A DNA stretch of 64,000 nucleotides from Quillaja saponaria (GCA_029379385.1 CM055608.1:17048350-17112349); one strand, 5' to 3'; shown: positions 11,144 to 23,206, counted from the first letter of the stretch. Made by a program: numbers and translations. The notes: generated by a model from the letters alone, not told the origin.

Positions 11144-12299
11144 ATTAATATCCCTCATATTTATGTTTTTATTAGTCCGATTTGGTGTTTATCGGTAAAT
11201 TTATGTTTTATAAGAAATTCGGGTTAAAAGAGAAATTAGGAGAAAATTACAAAACCTAATGGCAAAAGACTCCAACTTTGGAGGTGTGGTTGGGAGAAGA
11301 AGAGAATTAGTATGGAAAGCTAAGAGATAGGGTAACAATTCACGTGTCTATGGGAAGCTAAGCAATTCGTGCCTCTATGGAAAGCTAAAAGATATACAAT
11401 TCACATGTTGACCATCGTTTCTAAATCAGCCAAATAGAGAGAAAGAACAAGGAAACTAATTTTTGAGGTGGAGAGATTACATTAGGAGGAACTTGAAGAT
11501 CTAGTCAACCACCACTAGAGTTTGTCTTTCATTATCCTTCTTTTAATTAAATCAATGTTTCAATTTAAGAACATGATTTTCTTTCTTCTCAGCATGAACA
11601 AATTATGTTTAGCTAAGGCTACGGTGTAGCAAATTCAATAAAATGTAGTTTTTGTGTTAACAATGTTATTTTCATTGATGATGAACATGTGTTATTGTTA
11701 ATGCTTTTGAAAGTTTGCACACCTTTTAAATGAATTGATGTACATGAATGAGATTGAGAGGAGATTTTATGCAATTGCTTCTTATAATATATGCTATGAA
11801 TGAAACGAAATGAATAGGTGTAAAAACGTGATTAATGTGGTAGTTCTGTGCAGGATTGATTTCTAATGTAACTAGAATTTTTCAGAGTAATCAACGTGTT
11901 TCTATTTATTTAAATCTACTTAGAGATGGTGTGGATTAATAATTAAAAATAAGATTGATATAGCTAGAGATAATATATTGATTAAATTAGGAAATCCCGC
12001 TACCACATGAATGAAAATTAATTTGATAGCATATTTGTTGTGAGATTACATTGGATGAGTTGGTAAACCAGACACCTTATCAGTTTAATTCATTTTTTAA
12101 TTAATTCAATTTTTTTTTTGTTTACAAATATAAATTCATTTTTCCAAATATAATTGAGTTAGTTATAGTTTTAGTATTGGTTTAAGTCAATCCTCGTAGG
12201 AGTGACATCTTCTTCATCACTTTATTACTTGCTTGCGATATTATGCACTTGCAATTAAGGTGTTTATTTTGCACTAGTCAAAAACCATCCTATTTTACT
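11144..12299 (+). other. Probable Ty3/gypsy LTR remnant
   Basis: No gene is visible. The sequence resembles the last part of an Athila/TAT-type LTR: a block with AGCTAAGGCTACGG, and an end with TCAATCCTCGTAGGAGTGAC before ACTTGC and GCACTTGC at about 12190-12250. No primer site follows. This is a family-level guess. Confidence 0.25.
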
Positions 12300-13643
12300 A
12301 GGTCACATAAATGAGACTAGGATTATTAGATCACACCAAGGTGATTATCTAGACCCATTTGATTATGAATAATATAGGACATATGAATCCTGTCTATTTA
12401 GAAAGATGGCCAAGAAGAAATCTTTCACAGGTAAAGGGTCACGTGCTATTGAGTTACTTTGAAATCATCACTTCAATGTTTGTGAACCTACGTCTATACA
12501 TGCTAGAGGAAAGAACCAGTGAGAGTAAAGTAGAACTTGAAGAAATTCAATAAACCCAAAATGAAATTGGTCATACAAAGGAACCTTAACTTGTACCACA
12601 AGAGTTGGAAGTACAAGAAGAAATTTGACATACACATTAGCTTCATAGATCTAGTAGGAAAAGTCAACCTCTAATAAGATATGGATTTCTGATATGTAAT
12701 CAAAAAGGCATTCTTCTTATAAAGGATAACAAGCCTACAAGTTATGAGGAAGCAATCAAGGACATGCATATATTCCTCGAAGTGGCATGATGACATGAAA
12801 TCTGAAATGGACTCCATGCATGACAACAAAGTATGGACATTAGTTGATCCACTTGAAAGTGTTAATCCCATTGGGCCTTTATGAAAAAAATTGATGTGGA
12901 TGGCAATGTACAAACCTTCAAAGCAAGGTAGTGGCAAAAAGTTACGAACAAAAACAATGAGTGAAATACCATATGTTTCTACAATCGATTCAATCATGTA
13001 TGCATGTTATGAACATGCCTTGACGTATCATATGCTTTAAGTGTTACAAGAAAATACCAAACAGTTCTGGGAAAACAACACTAAAAGGCAGTTAAGAACA
13101 TCCTCAAGTACTTGAGAAGAAATAGGGATGCATTCTTAATATATGGAGGAACTGGAGAACTGGAGAGCTGGAAGTTTTAGGATATGTTGTTGATGGCTTT
13201 CAAACCGATAGAGATGATTATAAATTGTAGTTTGGATTCATGTTTGCACTTAATTGAGGACCCACTAGATAGAAAAGTTCCAAACAAGAAACTGTGGCAG
13301 ATTCTATAACCAAAACTGAGTACATAGTTGTCTCTGAAACAGCTAAAGAGGTAGTTTGGATCAAAAGTTCATAACTGAACTTGGAGTGGTTTTTGTCATT
13401 GTTAATCCAATAGAGTTATATTGTAATATGCACATTTGAAGGAACTAAGGTCCACTAGAAATGTAAACATGTATGGAGGTAGTATCATCTTATTAGAGGA
13501 ATCATTGATATGATGAATATAAAGATAGAGCATATTCCTAGTGATGAGAATGTGACAAAACCGCTTATGAAACCCTTGCCATAACGAAAGTTTGATTGTC
13601 ACTTTGATATGGTAGGACTTAGATATCATAGTGATTGGCGGCC
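12300..13643 (+). pseudogene. Ty1/copia pol remnant (integrase end, RT start, RNase H)
   Basis: Broken pieces of a Ty1/copia polyprotein in several frames can be read: an integrase C-terminus (TSESKVELEEIQ, 12500-12550), the RT start (MKSEMDSMHDNKVWTLVDP, about 12797-12855, then FKARLVAKSYEQK) and RNase H (GYVVDGFQTDRDDYK, KSSKQETVADSITKTEY, ETAKEVVWIK, 13180-13365). Between about 12960 and 12975 the text jumps from FKARLVAK to MSEIPYVSTIDSIMYA, so the RT core with its YVDD motif is missing. Many stops follow. The polypurine tract and 3' LTR come directly after, so this is the 3' half of one dead element. Confidence 0.8.
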
Positions 13644-13654
13644 AAGTGGGAGAT
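13644..13654 (+). other. Polypurine tract of the copia element
   Basis: AAGTGGGAGAT lies directly before the TGTTAG that opens the LTR, the standard polypurine tract arrangement of Ty1/copia elements. Confidence 0.8.
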
Positions 13655-15494
13655 TGTTAGCATTGGTGTCCAAGAGTCAATTAATAGTTGGTTGTAATAA
13701 CAAATTAATTTTTATTTATTGCATGACATTATGTTATTAAGGTATTCTTTAATTATGTGTTTAAATGAGATTCATAATATAAAGTCCTTAGAAAAATAAT
13801 TGTGTAATTATGCATGTTGATCATAATTTGTGGTATAGGTCCTACATATAATATTATTCTAAATAATTACTAGTCAATAAGTCATCAAAAATAAGGATAT
13901 TGATGATTCTTTGAGACTAGCATATGTTGTGTCATTCTCTTATGAATAAAGTAGTTATCTTATAACTACAAGCATGGTGATGTTTAGACAAACATATGGA
14001 TGCTTGTTAGTTGAACAAGTACACGAATTAACCTAACACAAGAAACCATTTGGAGTCTTTACTTATGTGTCAATGGAAGTTCTCAAAGTATTGGTGGTGT
14101 AAGTGATCCTTTGACTTGAGATCATCTTATTACCTTATATATGAATCCACATGTTTTGATGTCATTCCACTTGTCCTATAAAAAGAATGATACATGGGTG
14201 ATTATTAGATATGTAATGAAGCATATGAAGGTGGATGAATGATAGACAAAGAATTCATCACCTTCAATAAAGAGGACGAATATACCTTGGCTTTTTGAAA
14301 CATGTATATTAAGTTGCGGAAATCTTTGTTTAGTGAAAGATAGTAAGACAAGTGTTTTCTTAAATCTTTTTGAAGAACAAAATGTAGACTTGGTTTCAAG
14401 TACTAATGGAGTTAGACAAAGTTAAGGTTAACACTAGAATCCATGCCTTATGTTCAACACAGAATTTGTATGATGAAAGGATTGAATTACACAGAGCATT
14501 GAAAGCTTTGATCAATGATCTTAACTTCTCTAGTACTTGGGTGGTCATGATACATTGCTACATGTCAATCTTGATCTATAAATGTAAGTTGGTTGGTTTG
14601 ATAAAATCAACGTTGAATTAAAAGTGTTTTAATTTAGCTTTACTTCTTAGGAGGTATCCAATTACATTATTGCAAGCATATGAGTGAACCTAATGGGTTA
14701 CACACTTTAATTGACTTAGGTTAAAATCGTAGAAGGATTAATGGATACTTGGAGTTCATAGTTAAGTTCCAAGTACATGAGGGTAAAATGTTAATTTGTT
14801 ACATATATTTAGCAAGACTAGTTTTCTTGAAGTCATGGAAAGTACCTAGTGAAAATTATAATTGGATTTGGGCCATTAGGAGTCTAAAAGGCCCAATAGC
14901 AATCCTAATATGATTATGAATTACTAAGGGAGTTTTGGATTTTAGATTTTGGGCTATTTTGCTTAATTGGAAACCAATACATTGGATCCTGAATCATAAC
15001 CCTAGCCGCTACCTATATAAGCAAAGCTAAGGAGGAAATTTAGTCATATTCTAGACTACATAAGCGTGAGTGTTTCGGCCATCAAAAGTTTTATATCAAG
15101 AAAGAGTTCTTGTCCATTATCCTCCTCCATAGTCAAGTACCTAGCTTGAAGCAAAGGAATCGATTTCCTTCTACTGATTCAATAGGTAAACTTTTCTTGA
15201 AATTTTAATCTAGTCAATTGTGTGGAATTTTTCATTTGAGGCAATACACGTGAATAGATACTAATCATTGATTGAAATTTGTATGTTTGATTGGGAGTAT
15301 TGCTTTTGAACTGAGAAGAAACTCCAAACATTTATCCTTATCAATCAAATTAGCTGCATCAAAATTCAAAAGGTTAGTAGTTAATCTTTAGCTTTTTATT
15401 ATATAATTATTTGATTCGCCTATGTTCTTAATTTGGGAAATTTTTATTATTCCTCTGCATGTGCATATGATGCATTACATATATTTCCCTAACA
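13655..15494 (+). mobile_element. Ty1/copia 3' LTR
   Basis: The LTR starts TGTTAG (13655-13660) and ends CTAACA (15489-15494), matching inverted ends. At 1840 bp it is long. Its body is homologous, in reverse complement, to 17156-17472, 22637-23206 and 24167-24372, which confirms a repeated LTR family. The 5' LTR is not in the window. ORFs at 14205-14621 lie within the LTR and are not genes. Confidence 0.75.
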
Positions 15495-16227
15495 ACCTTT
15501 TGAGGCTCTTTATGAGCAGAGGTGTAGGTCACCCATTTATTGGTTCGAGGTTGGTGAAAGAATGCTTTTAGGCCTTGAGATTGTGCAAGAGACAACCTAG
15601 AAAGTTTTCTTGATTTCGGGAAAGTATTCTTTTAGCCAAGAGTAGGCATCAGGCCTATGGCGACAACTGTGGCGACAACCGTCGCCATGACTTGGATTTT
15701 TTTATTTGTGATCATGTGTTCATTCTTGTGTTACTGACAAAGGGAGTAGTGCGGTTCAAAAAGAAAGGGAAGCTAATGTTGAGGTACTTTGGTCCCTTTG
15801 ATATTCTTGCATAGTTTGGTGCAGTTGCTTATCATTTAACTCATCCATCGAATCTAGTAGGGGTTCATCTAGTGTTTCATGTTTCTATGCTTCAAAATAC
15901 TTTCCAAATCCATCTCATAGGTTGGAGCCAAAAATTATTAAGTTGATAAATGATATGACTTACAAGGAGAAGCTGGTGGTTATTCTTGACTACTAAGTGA
16001 ATAAGCTCCGAGCAATGAATTAGCTTCGGTGAAGGTATTGTAGTGTAATCACACATAAGAGGAGATAACTTGGGAAGCAGAAGCTAAGAAGAGGGAATAA
16101 TACCCTTATTTGTTTGTAAAGTAAGGTACTTTACTAATTGCTTGTTGTTATCACTTGTTTGATTGAATGATTTATTTTTCTTGTTTGTGAGTAATTTCAA
16201 ATTTGGGGATAAATTTTCTTTTTTTTA
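15495..16227 (+). pseudogene. Chromovirus (Ty3/gypsy) integrase C-terminus and chromodomain remnant
   Basis: Directly after the copia LTR the text reads [11 protein letters not shown] (about 15497-15530), then [17 protein letters not shown], the conserved C-terminal part of chromovirus integrases. Further on, GPFDILA, GVHLVFHVSMLQ and EEITWEAEAKKREEYPYLF (to about 16125) match the linker and chromodomain (WRNHSxEEATWE in the family). Chromodomains target these elements to heterochromatin. Stops and frameshifts make it non-functional. The start at the exact copia LTR edge indicates the copia element inserted into this integrase. Confidence 0.8.
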
Positions 16228-16251
16228 GGGGGGGGGGGGGGGGAAGGGGGG
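16228..16251 (+). other. Expanded polypurine tract (G16-AA-G6)
   Basis: A run of 16 G (16228-16243), two A and six G lies where chromoviruses carry their polypurine tract, just before the LTR start TGATGACC at 16260. The run is unusually long. It may be an expanded tract or a base-calling artefact. Confidence 0.6.
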
Positions 16252-16259
16252 ATAAAATA

Positions 16260-16635
16260 TGATGACCTGTAATTTAGACTATGTCCATAGTAGACTGAAA
16301 GTTTGACGTAAATTTTAATATAACTTAGTTAGCTCCGAAAACTATTTTGAATATCTTAAAGTTGATCAAATTATTTTCATAAATTAAATAGGCTTCCATT
16401 TTACTAACTATATTTTTATATGATTTAAATCGTACAATGTATTTAAAGTTAAACATTTACTATTTTGAGAGTTTATATTAAATTGGGAATTTTTTTTTCA
16501 AATTTTAACTTGAGAAAATCCATTTGGACCACACAATTGGAGACAATTGTGAACTCCTCCTCTTTTCTTCTTCTTCTTCATCTTCGTTTGTGGGACTAGC
16601 ACCTTACTTCAGATGAAAACCACCCTCCTTTTTGC
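16260..16635 (+). mobile_element. Chromovirus 3' LTR fragment
   Basis: TGATGACCTGTAATTTAGAC follows the polypurine tract, as expected for a Tekay/Del-like LTR start. The LTR is cut at 16635 by a reversed Athila LTR fragment. A CTTCTTCTTCTTCATC pyrimidine tract lies near 16565. Confidence 0.55.
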
Positions 16636-17155
16636 TGTTGATTTTAATCACACAAGTGCACTTATAACTAATAAGTAATATAGAGTAAAATAGAGTGTCG
16701 ATCCCATGAGGAATTGCAACTAATATTTAGTTACATATTAAAATTAACACAATCCTAATTTCATTCAAACAACCAAATTAACGATGTAAACTTTAATAAT
16801 AAACTAAACATAATTAATGACAAAATAAACTAGATAATTTAATGGATAAAGGCCTAGCATTATAATTTCCATCAACACTTCACTTGACTTATATTATCTT
16901 GTCTTGCTTAGTTATGACAACGAATTATTAACTTAGGGTTCTAATTCAACGAAGCATATTCCTATTATTTATAAAAATATTTTCCTTAGTTAATTCACTA
17001 TATTCTTATATTAATTAGATTAAGACAAACTCAATAAGATTTAACCTAAATTTGCTACACAAGGCATATGTATATTCCTATCCTATATATAAATCAAATT
17101 CAATGATCATGTATGAATTCAATCAAGGCTAAACCTAAATTCAATCAAGGGTTAC
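16636..17155 (-). mobile_element. Athila-like LTR fragment, reversed
   Basis: It starts TGTTGATTTTAATCACACAA, the reverse of the LTR end GTGATTAAAATCGACA seen at 20110-20125. The following 500 bp align in reverse with the last third of the LTR at 21348-22605, for example the TTATCTTGTCTTGC and AACTTAGGGTTCTAATTC blocks. The LTR start is missing; the fragment runs into reversed copia LTR sequence at about 17156. Confidence 0.7.
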
Positions 17156-17472
17156 ACATCACATGCATACACAACGGAATAAAATTTTTTCTAACCAAGA
17201 ACATTAGTATTCAATTAAATCTATATGTTACAAAAGCAAAAGATTAAGACTAACCTCTTAAAGCTTTCCTCACGCAGCTAGTTTGATTGTTTAGCAGGGA
17301 TGCTTGGAGTTTCTCCACAGATCGACAAAATGATTCTCCTAATCAAACACAAAGTATGATCAATGTTTAGTAAGCTATTCAAACGAATAAACCTAGAATG
17401 AAATTGTTCACATAATTGATGGTTAAAAACCTTTACCTTTATCCAAAAGGAATCAAAAGAATCGATTCACCC
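17156..17472 (-). mobile_element. Copia LTR, reversed, left part of a split copy
   Basis: Aligned with the reverse complement of the copia LTR around 15130-15460 (shared blocks AAGATTAAGACTAACC, GCAGCTAGTTTGATTG, CTTGGAGTTTCT, AATCGATTC). The alignment stops at 17472, where an Athila-like LTR begins, and resumes at 22637. The two pieces are one copia LTR split by a nested insertion. Confidence 0.75.
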
Positions 17473-18185
17473 TCATAAGTCCTTGAATTTGATTCATTTC
17501 ATATCCTTTTGATTAATATTATTGGCTATGTTAATGAGTTTTAGTTGGTTTTGGCTTATTTTTAGTTTAATTCCTAGTTGAGTCCTTATTATATTAGGAT
17601 GTTGAATCACAGTTAATTTTGGCTAGGATTTAGGTTTTTAATATGAGTTCTAACTTTTATTAACTTAGTTTATGTGTTTAGATGATTTAAAGCTTAAAGG
17701 AGTCCCATTGGAAGTTAAATTCAGGCTCAAAACACTCAAAAACTGCAAAACAGCGTATATTGCCAGAAAATTAGCTTCATGGCGCTCCACGTGATGCATC
17801 TCTCTGAAAATCTGTGCCGCAGCGCAAAAAAAGCGTGGCTGCGGCACTGGCGTGATTCCTAGTTTAAATTGAACTCTAATTAATGGTTTTAAAGCCAATT
17901 TAAAGAGATTTAGCTTGGGGATTCAATATGCACAAGTTAGCTAAGAAGTTTTGGAGATTAAAAGAATATTAACGATGTAAGGAGCTTAGGTGATTGAAGA
18001 TTGAAGATTGGAGCCTAATAACCTATTGATTTTCTATCATTCTACCTTTTACTTTTCTTGTAATTGTTTAATGTTTTCTTTATTTAAATCCATGTTTACA
18101 CTAAGTAGCATGAAGTAGTTTTCTTCTAGGATTGTAATGAAACTCAACATGTAACTTGATTTTATATTATTAATTGATTGGTTAG

Positions 18186-19510
18186 TGATAAGTGTTTAAT
18201 AAGTCTTAATTTCATTGATTCTTAGTTATAGTTTTGAGTATGATTTTGTGCTAATGAATTTATAAATGTTTATTTTATGATTTTAGGTGTTGAATTTAAG
18301 TGAAGGAATATTTGTTGGATAAATGAAATAGAATTAGCATAAAAAGAGAATGTCAAAAGAGCATAAAATAAGAATGGGCTAGATTTGTGCATGTTCAGGA
18401 TATATATATTAAAGGATATATATATTAACAGATAAACTTCCTAATCAAATTGGTAAGAGGATAACAAGTATATCTTGTATTTGGACCTATGTTGATGGTA
18501 AATTAGGAATCCTAATCAAATTTGTAAAGGAATAAAATCTGATCTTGTATTTAGACATACTTTCAAGACAAATTAGGAATTCCAATTCAAGAAAAGTCCC
18601 ACCTAACCTTCCTCCAATCTAAGAAGGACTTCTAGTCAAACTAGAATTCCAGAAGTTCTTTTCTCTCTTCTAGTTAGTCTATAAATACTCTTAGCTTAGG
18701 AGTGTTTTAGAGATCAGTTATTCAAGACTTGAAAAACATTTTTTCAGAATTTCTTTATTGTTTTCACTTTTGTTATTAGTTGTTAAATTCCCTTTTATAG
18801 ATAAAAAGAAGGATTGAAGCTGTGGAATTGCATTGTATGATTTGATTTGTTCTTCATTTTAGTTTAATTATTCAATTCGGATATCTTGTGTTTTTCTATT
18901 ATATTTGTCATCATTGTATGTTTTATTAATTAGGTTCGCAACTAATTTATTAGACCATATTACCTACTGCTAGTTTAGGAGAATCAAGTCTGTAATTGCT
19001 TGATGATTCTAACATAGGTAGCAAATAGTAGTTTATAATTGCTATGATGAACATGGACTGAGTTAAATACACCGAGCCTGTGTGTTTATTGCTTAGCTTC
19101 AACTATCTTCCTTATTCTTAAAGCTGTTGTTAAATTAAATCTTAAGAGCTTATTTAAGGTTGTTTAATAGCAAGAGATTAATTGAAGAGCTTGTTTTGAT
19201 TAACGAGAAACTGAGGAAAGATTCAGAATATTAGAGCTTGTTGATATTCTAGGCTAAGTATTTGAATGTATAATTGAATAATTAGGATCAATGATCAATG
19301 TCAAATCCCTATGGTAGATATTTCCTTTTTTTTTTGGTAGCTTTCTCTATTAATTGTTTGCCTATCTGATTTTACTTTCAAAGATATTTATAAAATTCAA
19401 AACATAAAGCCACTTTTATTTTATTGTCATTAGAATTTCTATTTAGCACAAATTGATTAAATTCAACTTTTCGTGGGATCGACCTCTATTTATCCTTACT
19501 AAAAAGTTCA
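18186..19510 (+). mobile_element. LTR-like insertion inside the first Athila-like LTR
   Basis: The LTR copy at 21348 is continuous where this 1.3-kb block interrupts LTR 1 between ATTGATTGGTTAG and GGTTTGGTAC. The block starts TGATAAGTG and ends TTCA, has a TATA-like TCTATAAATACTC near 18680, and reads like a solo LTR of another family. A clean target duplication is not visible: GTTAG on the left, GTTCA or GGTTT on the right depending on where the end is placed. Confidence 0.5.
18441..18582. repeat. Tandem duplication, 2 x 71 bp
   Basis: CTAATCAAATTGGTAA at 18441 and CTAATCAAATTTGTAA at 18512 open two diverged 71-bp copies, each ending near AAATTAGGAAT. It lies within the LTR-like insertion. 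Confidence 0.65.
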
Positions 19511-20669
19511 GGTTTGGTACATGAGTTATTTATTTTATTCTATGCTAAATGCTTCTAATTGATTGTCCATCTTTTAGATTGATTTGTTAACTTAAAGAAA
19601 CCTTGACGAAGAATATCTAGGTTTAGCCTTGAATCAGGTAGCACTTTTTCAAATTTATTCACATGCTTGTTTGAATTTGATTTGGATGTAAGATAGAATT
19701 ATACCTCCATATCTTGTGCAGCCAAAGTTAGGTCTATTCTTAATGAATCTTGCTTAACTCAATTCTTATAGATTTATAGTAAATTGGTTAAGTGAGATAT
19801 TATTATAAGTAACTCAAAAGATACTTCTAATTGAATAAGAACCCTAAGTTGATAATTCGGTATCATAATTAAGCATGATAAGATAATAATAATTCATGTG
19901 AAGTGTTGAGGGAAGTTGTAATTCTAGGTTTTCTCCATTACATTCCTAAGTTTACTTGCTTTAGTTTAGTTTAGCTATAAATCTCAAAGTTTCATTTGTT
20001 TGGATAAAGTTAGGATTGGTTAATTTTAGTATTTAATGATTGTTAGATTTTATTCCTTATGGGAACGATCTCTATCACTTAATTACTTGTTAATGATATG
20101 TGTACTTGCGTGATTAAAATCGACAACAAGTTTTTGAATTTTTATTGATGTACTTGTTATTCTTAAGTTTAGTTAGCCAAGATGTTATTATGCTTTCATA
20201 ATGAAATCCCCTCATCCTATGATAATATGTTAGATTTTATTTTTTATTTAACATTCATGTTAAATTTGTGAGTTAGTAGCATTATAGGATGTGATTTCTA
20301 AGACATATTATGCACTTAATCTTTTTCTTAGAATTTTTGCTTATTTTGAGATAGTTTATGTTTAAGAAGTTCATAACTAGTTAGGAACCTTGTAGGTTTG
20401 ATTCTTTCTCAAGGCAAAATCCTAGACAAAACTAAGCTAATGACATGATTTATTCCATCTTGGACCGTTTGAGCCTTTTGAAGGTTACCATGATTTATAT
20501 TATATTAGTTACCCTATTGAGCCTAATATTACCTTTTCTTTGACACCCACAAACTTTTTTGCCTAACAGTTTAAAAGATTCAAGTTTTTGAACCCTTACT
20601 CTTAGGCATGTTGATCATTCTAGGAATATATTGAGCTATACTAAGAAAATGAGGAAAAGTTGGAATTCT

Positions 20670-20675
20670 TAATAT

Positions 20676-20711
<36 letters not shown>
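20670..20711. repeat. (TA)n microsatellite
   Basis: An interrupted TA dinucleotide run in the internal region of the deleted Athila-like element. Confidence 0.85.
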
Positions 20712-20712
<1 letters not shown>

Positions 20713-22605
20713 TGTGCCTCTTGATCATCCTCTTATTCATTGAAAAAGGAAATAAGTTTGGGGGTGTGACATGAGTTGGGCAAAAGAAAAGAAAAAACAA
20801 AGCAAAGTAGAAACATATATGAAGTAGTGAAAAGAAAAGTGTGTTCAAGTGGGTATTACTTAGGTTGTGAAGAAAGCTCTTAAAGGTTCTAGAGTGATCT
20901 ATATGCTTAAGGTAACTTGAGCCTTAGAATTTTCTTGGCCATACCATTACACTAACCATCATTACAAGCTTAAAAAAGACCTACTGATCATTGATTTAGT
21001 AGAGTCTACATTAGTGGAGAGAGAGTTACAAAGCAAACTCATGGGGTGAGAGTGCTAAGTTGGATTTTACATAGACAAAAACTTATCTGGATTGCATGCA
21101 TTTCTTTACTTAAAGATCATACACACAAACACATTGAAAATCCATTTGAATTTGTTACTTGCTCTTGAGTTGAATCATGAATTTGAGTGATATTGTGGTT
21201 GACATTTAGTTAAAGGTCAAGTGAAACTTTTGAGAGTAGGTTGGGGATATTATTATTCTAGTTTGATACATCTTTGGCTAGTTGCTGTTGTTTGTGTTTT
21301 AGTTTTACTTTTGCTTGAAGGCTAGCAAAACTTTAAGTTTGGGAGTTTGATAAGTCTTTGAATTTGACTTATTTCATATTCTTTTGATTAATATTATTGC
21401 TATGTTCTTGAGTTATAGTTGATTTTTGCTTAGTTTTAGTTTAATTCCTAGTGAAGTCCTTATCATATTAGGATATTGAATTCTAGTTAATTTTGGCTAA
21501 GATTTAGGTTTTTAATGAGTTCCAACTTATGTTAACTTAGTCTATGTGTTTTGAAGGTTTAATGTTTAAAGGAGTCCCATTGGAAGTCAAATTTGGGCTC
21601 AAAATACTTAAAAATTGCAAAACAGGGTATGATGCCAAAAAACTAGTGCCATGGCACCCCACGTGATGTATATCCCCAAAAATCAGTGCTACGGCGTCGA
21701 CACGATTCCTAGTCCAAATAGAACTCTAATTGAGAGTTTTAAAGTCTATTTAAAGTAGTTCTAGAGAATAAGATAGGATCAAGGGTGCAAGGAGCAAGAG
21801 GAGTAGTTTCTAGAGTTTTAGGTGATTGAAAATTAAAGCCTGACACCTTATCGATTTTCTATCATTCTACACTTTACTTTCCTTATATTTGTTTGATGTT
21901 TTTTTTAATTTAAATCCATGTTTACACTAAGTAGCATGGAGTAGTTTTCTTTCTAGGATTGTAACTACACTTAACATGTAGCTTGGTTTTATGTTATTAA
22001 TTGATTGCTTAGGGCTTGGTACATGAGTTATTTATTTTATTCTATGCTTAATGCTTCTATTTGATTGGCCATCTTTTAGATTAATTTTGTAACTTAGAGG
22101 AACGTTGACGAAGGAAATCTCGGTTTAGCCTTGAATAAGATAGCACTTTTTGGAATTCATTCACATGCTTGTTTGAATTTGATTTGTATGTAGGATAGAA
22201 ATATACCTCCATACCTTGCATACCAAAGTTAGGGCTATTCTTAATGAGTCTTACTTCACTCAATTCTCATTGTAACTATAGTGAATTGGTGAAGTGAGAT
22301 ATTATTATAAGCAACTCCAAAGATACTTATAATGAAATAAGAACCCTAGAATAGTAATTCGGTATCATAACTAAGCATGATAAGATAATAATAATCCAAG
22401 TGAATTGTTGAGAGAAGTTGTAATTCTAGGTCTTCACCATTACATTCCAAAGTTTACTTGCTTTAGTTTAGTTTAGCTATAAATCTCAAAGTTTCATTCA
22501 TTTAGATAAAGTTAAAATTGGTTAATTTTAGTACTTAACAATTGGTAGATTTAATTTCTCTTGGGAACAATAGATGTATACTCATCACTCAATTACTTGT
22601 TAATG

Positions 22606-22636
22606 ATAATCCTATTATGATTACTAATGGGCCTTT
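22606..22636. repeat. 31-bp filler copied from 22835-22865
   Basis: ATAATCCTATTATGATTACT and the following TAATGGGCCTTT occur at 22606 and again at 22835. The first copy sits exactly between the truncated end of the Athila-like LTR and the resumption of the copia LTR, where no such sequence is expected. The second is at its proper place in the copia LTR. Confidence 0.75.
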
Positions 22637-23206
22637 TCAATTCAAGAACTTTTCTTGCTCACAATCTTTCACAAGGCCTTATGTCACTTGTAATCACCTT
22701 ATGGCTGAATTTTCCCTTAGCTTCTACATATATGGGGGCTGGCTAGGGCTTAAGGAGTTATAGTCCCTTTCTTGTTTAGAATTTCAATAAACCTAAAGCC
22801 CAAGGCCTAAGGCTTAAAGCTCCTTTAGTAATCCATAATCCTATTATGATTACTAATGGGCCTTTCAGACTCCCCGTGGCCTAAATCCAATTAGAATTCC
22901 AAATCCAATTAGGATTCCTACTAGACTTTTCCTTGACTTTCAAGAAAATAAATCTTGCCATATATGTATAGGTGATAATTATCCTTTTACCTTTATGTGC
23001 TTGGAAGTTGACTATTAATTCCAATACTCCATTAATCCTTCATGGTTCTTAACCTAAGTTAATTAAAGTGTGTAACTCATTAGGTTCTCTCGTATGTTGG
23101 CAATAAATGTGATTGTAATAAAGAATTATGGTTAAATTAAAACACTTCTATTTTAACTTTGGTTTTGCTAAACTAACCAACTTACATTCATTGATCAATA
23201 TTGATC
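22637..23206 (-). mobile_element. Copia LTR, reversed, right part of the split copy
   Basis: The sequence continues the reverse-complement match to the copia LTR (14550-15110): AAGAACTTTTCTTGC, GGCTGGCTAGGGCTT, CTAATGGGCCTTTCAGACTC, GTGTGTAACTCATTAGGTT and ACCAACTTACATT. The match ends at about 23206, where tandem array B begins. Confidence 0.75.

Larger units (their letters stand above)
17473..22605 (+). mobile_element. Internally deleted Athila-like LTR element nested in a copia LTR
   Basis: Two homologous LTRs (17473-20125, interrupted; 21348-22605, truncated) flank only 1.2 kb of internal DNA. That internal DNA matches the non-coding 3' part of the Athila element at 41050-42275 (blocks ATCCTATGATAA, CATTATAGGATGTGATTTC, CCGTTTGAGCC), while gag, pol and the primer site are absent. 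A purine stretch AAGTTTGGGAG precedes the second LTR. Ignoring the insert at 18186-19510, LTR 1 is about 1.33 kb. The short ORFs (17665-17898, 22081-22263) are LTR noise. Confidence 0.75.
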
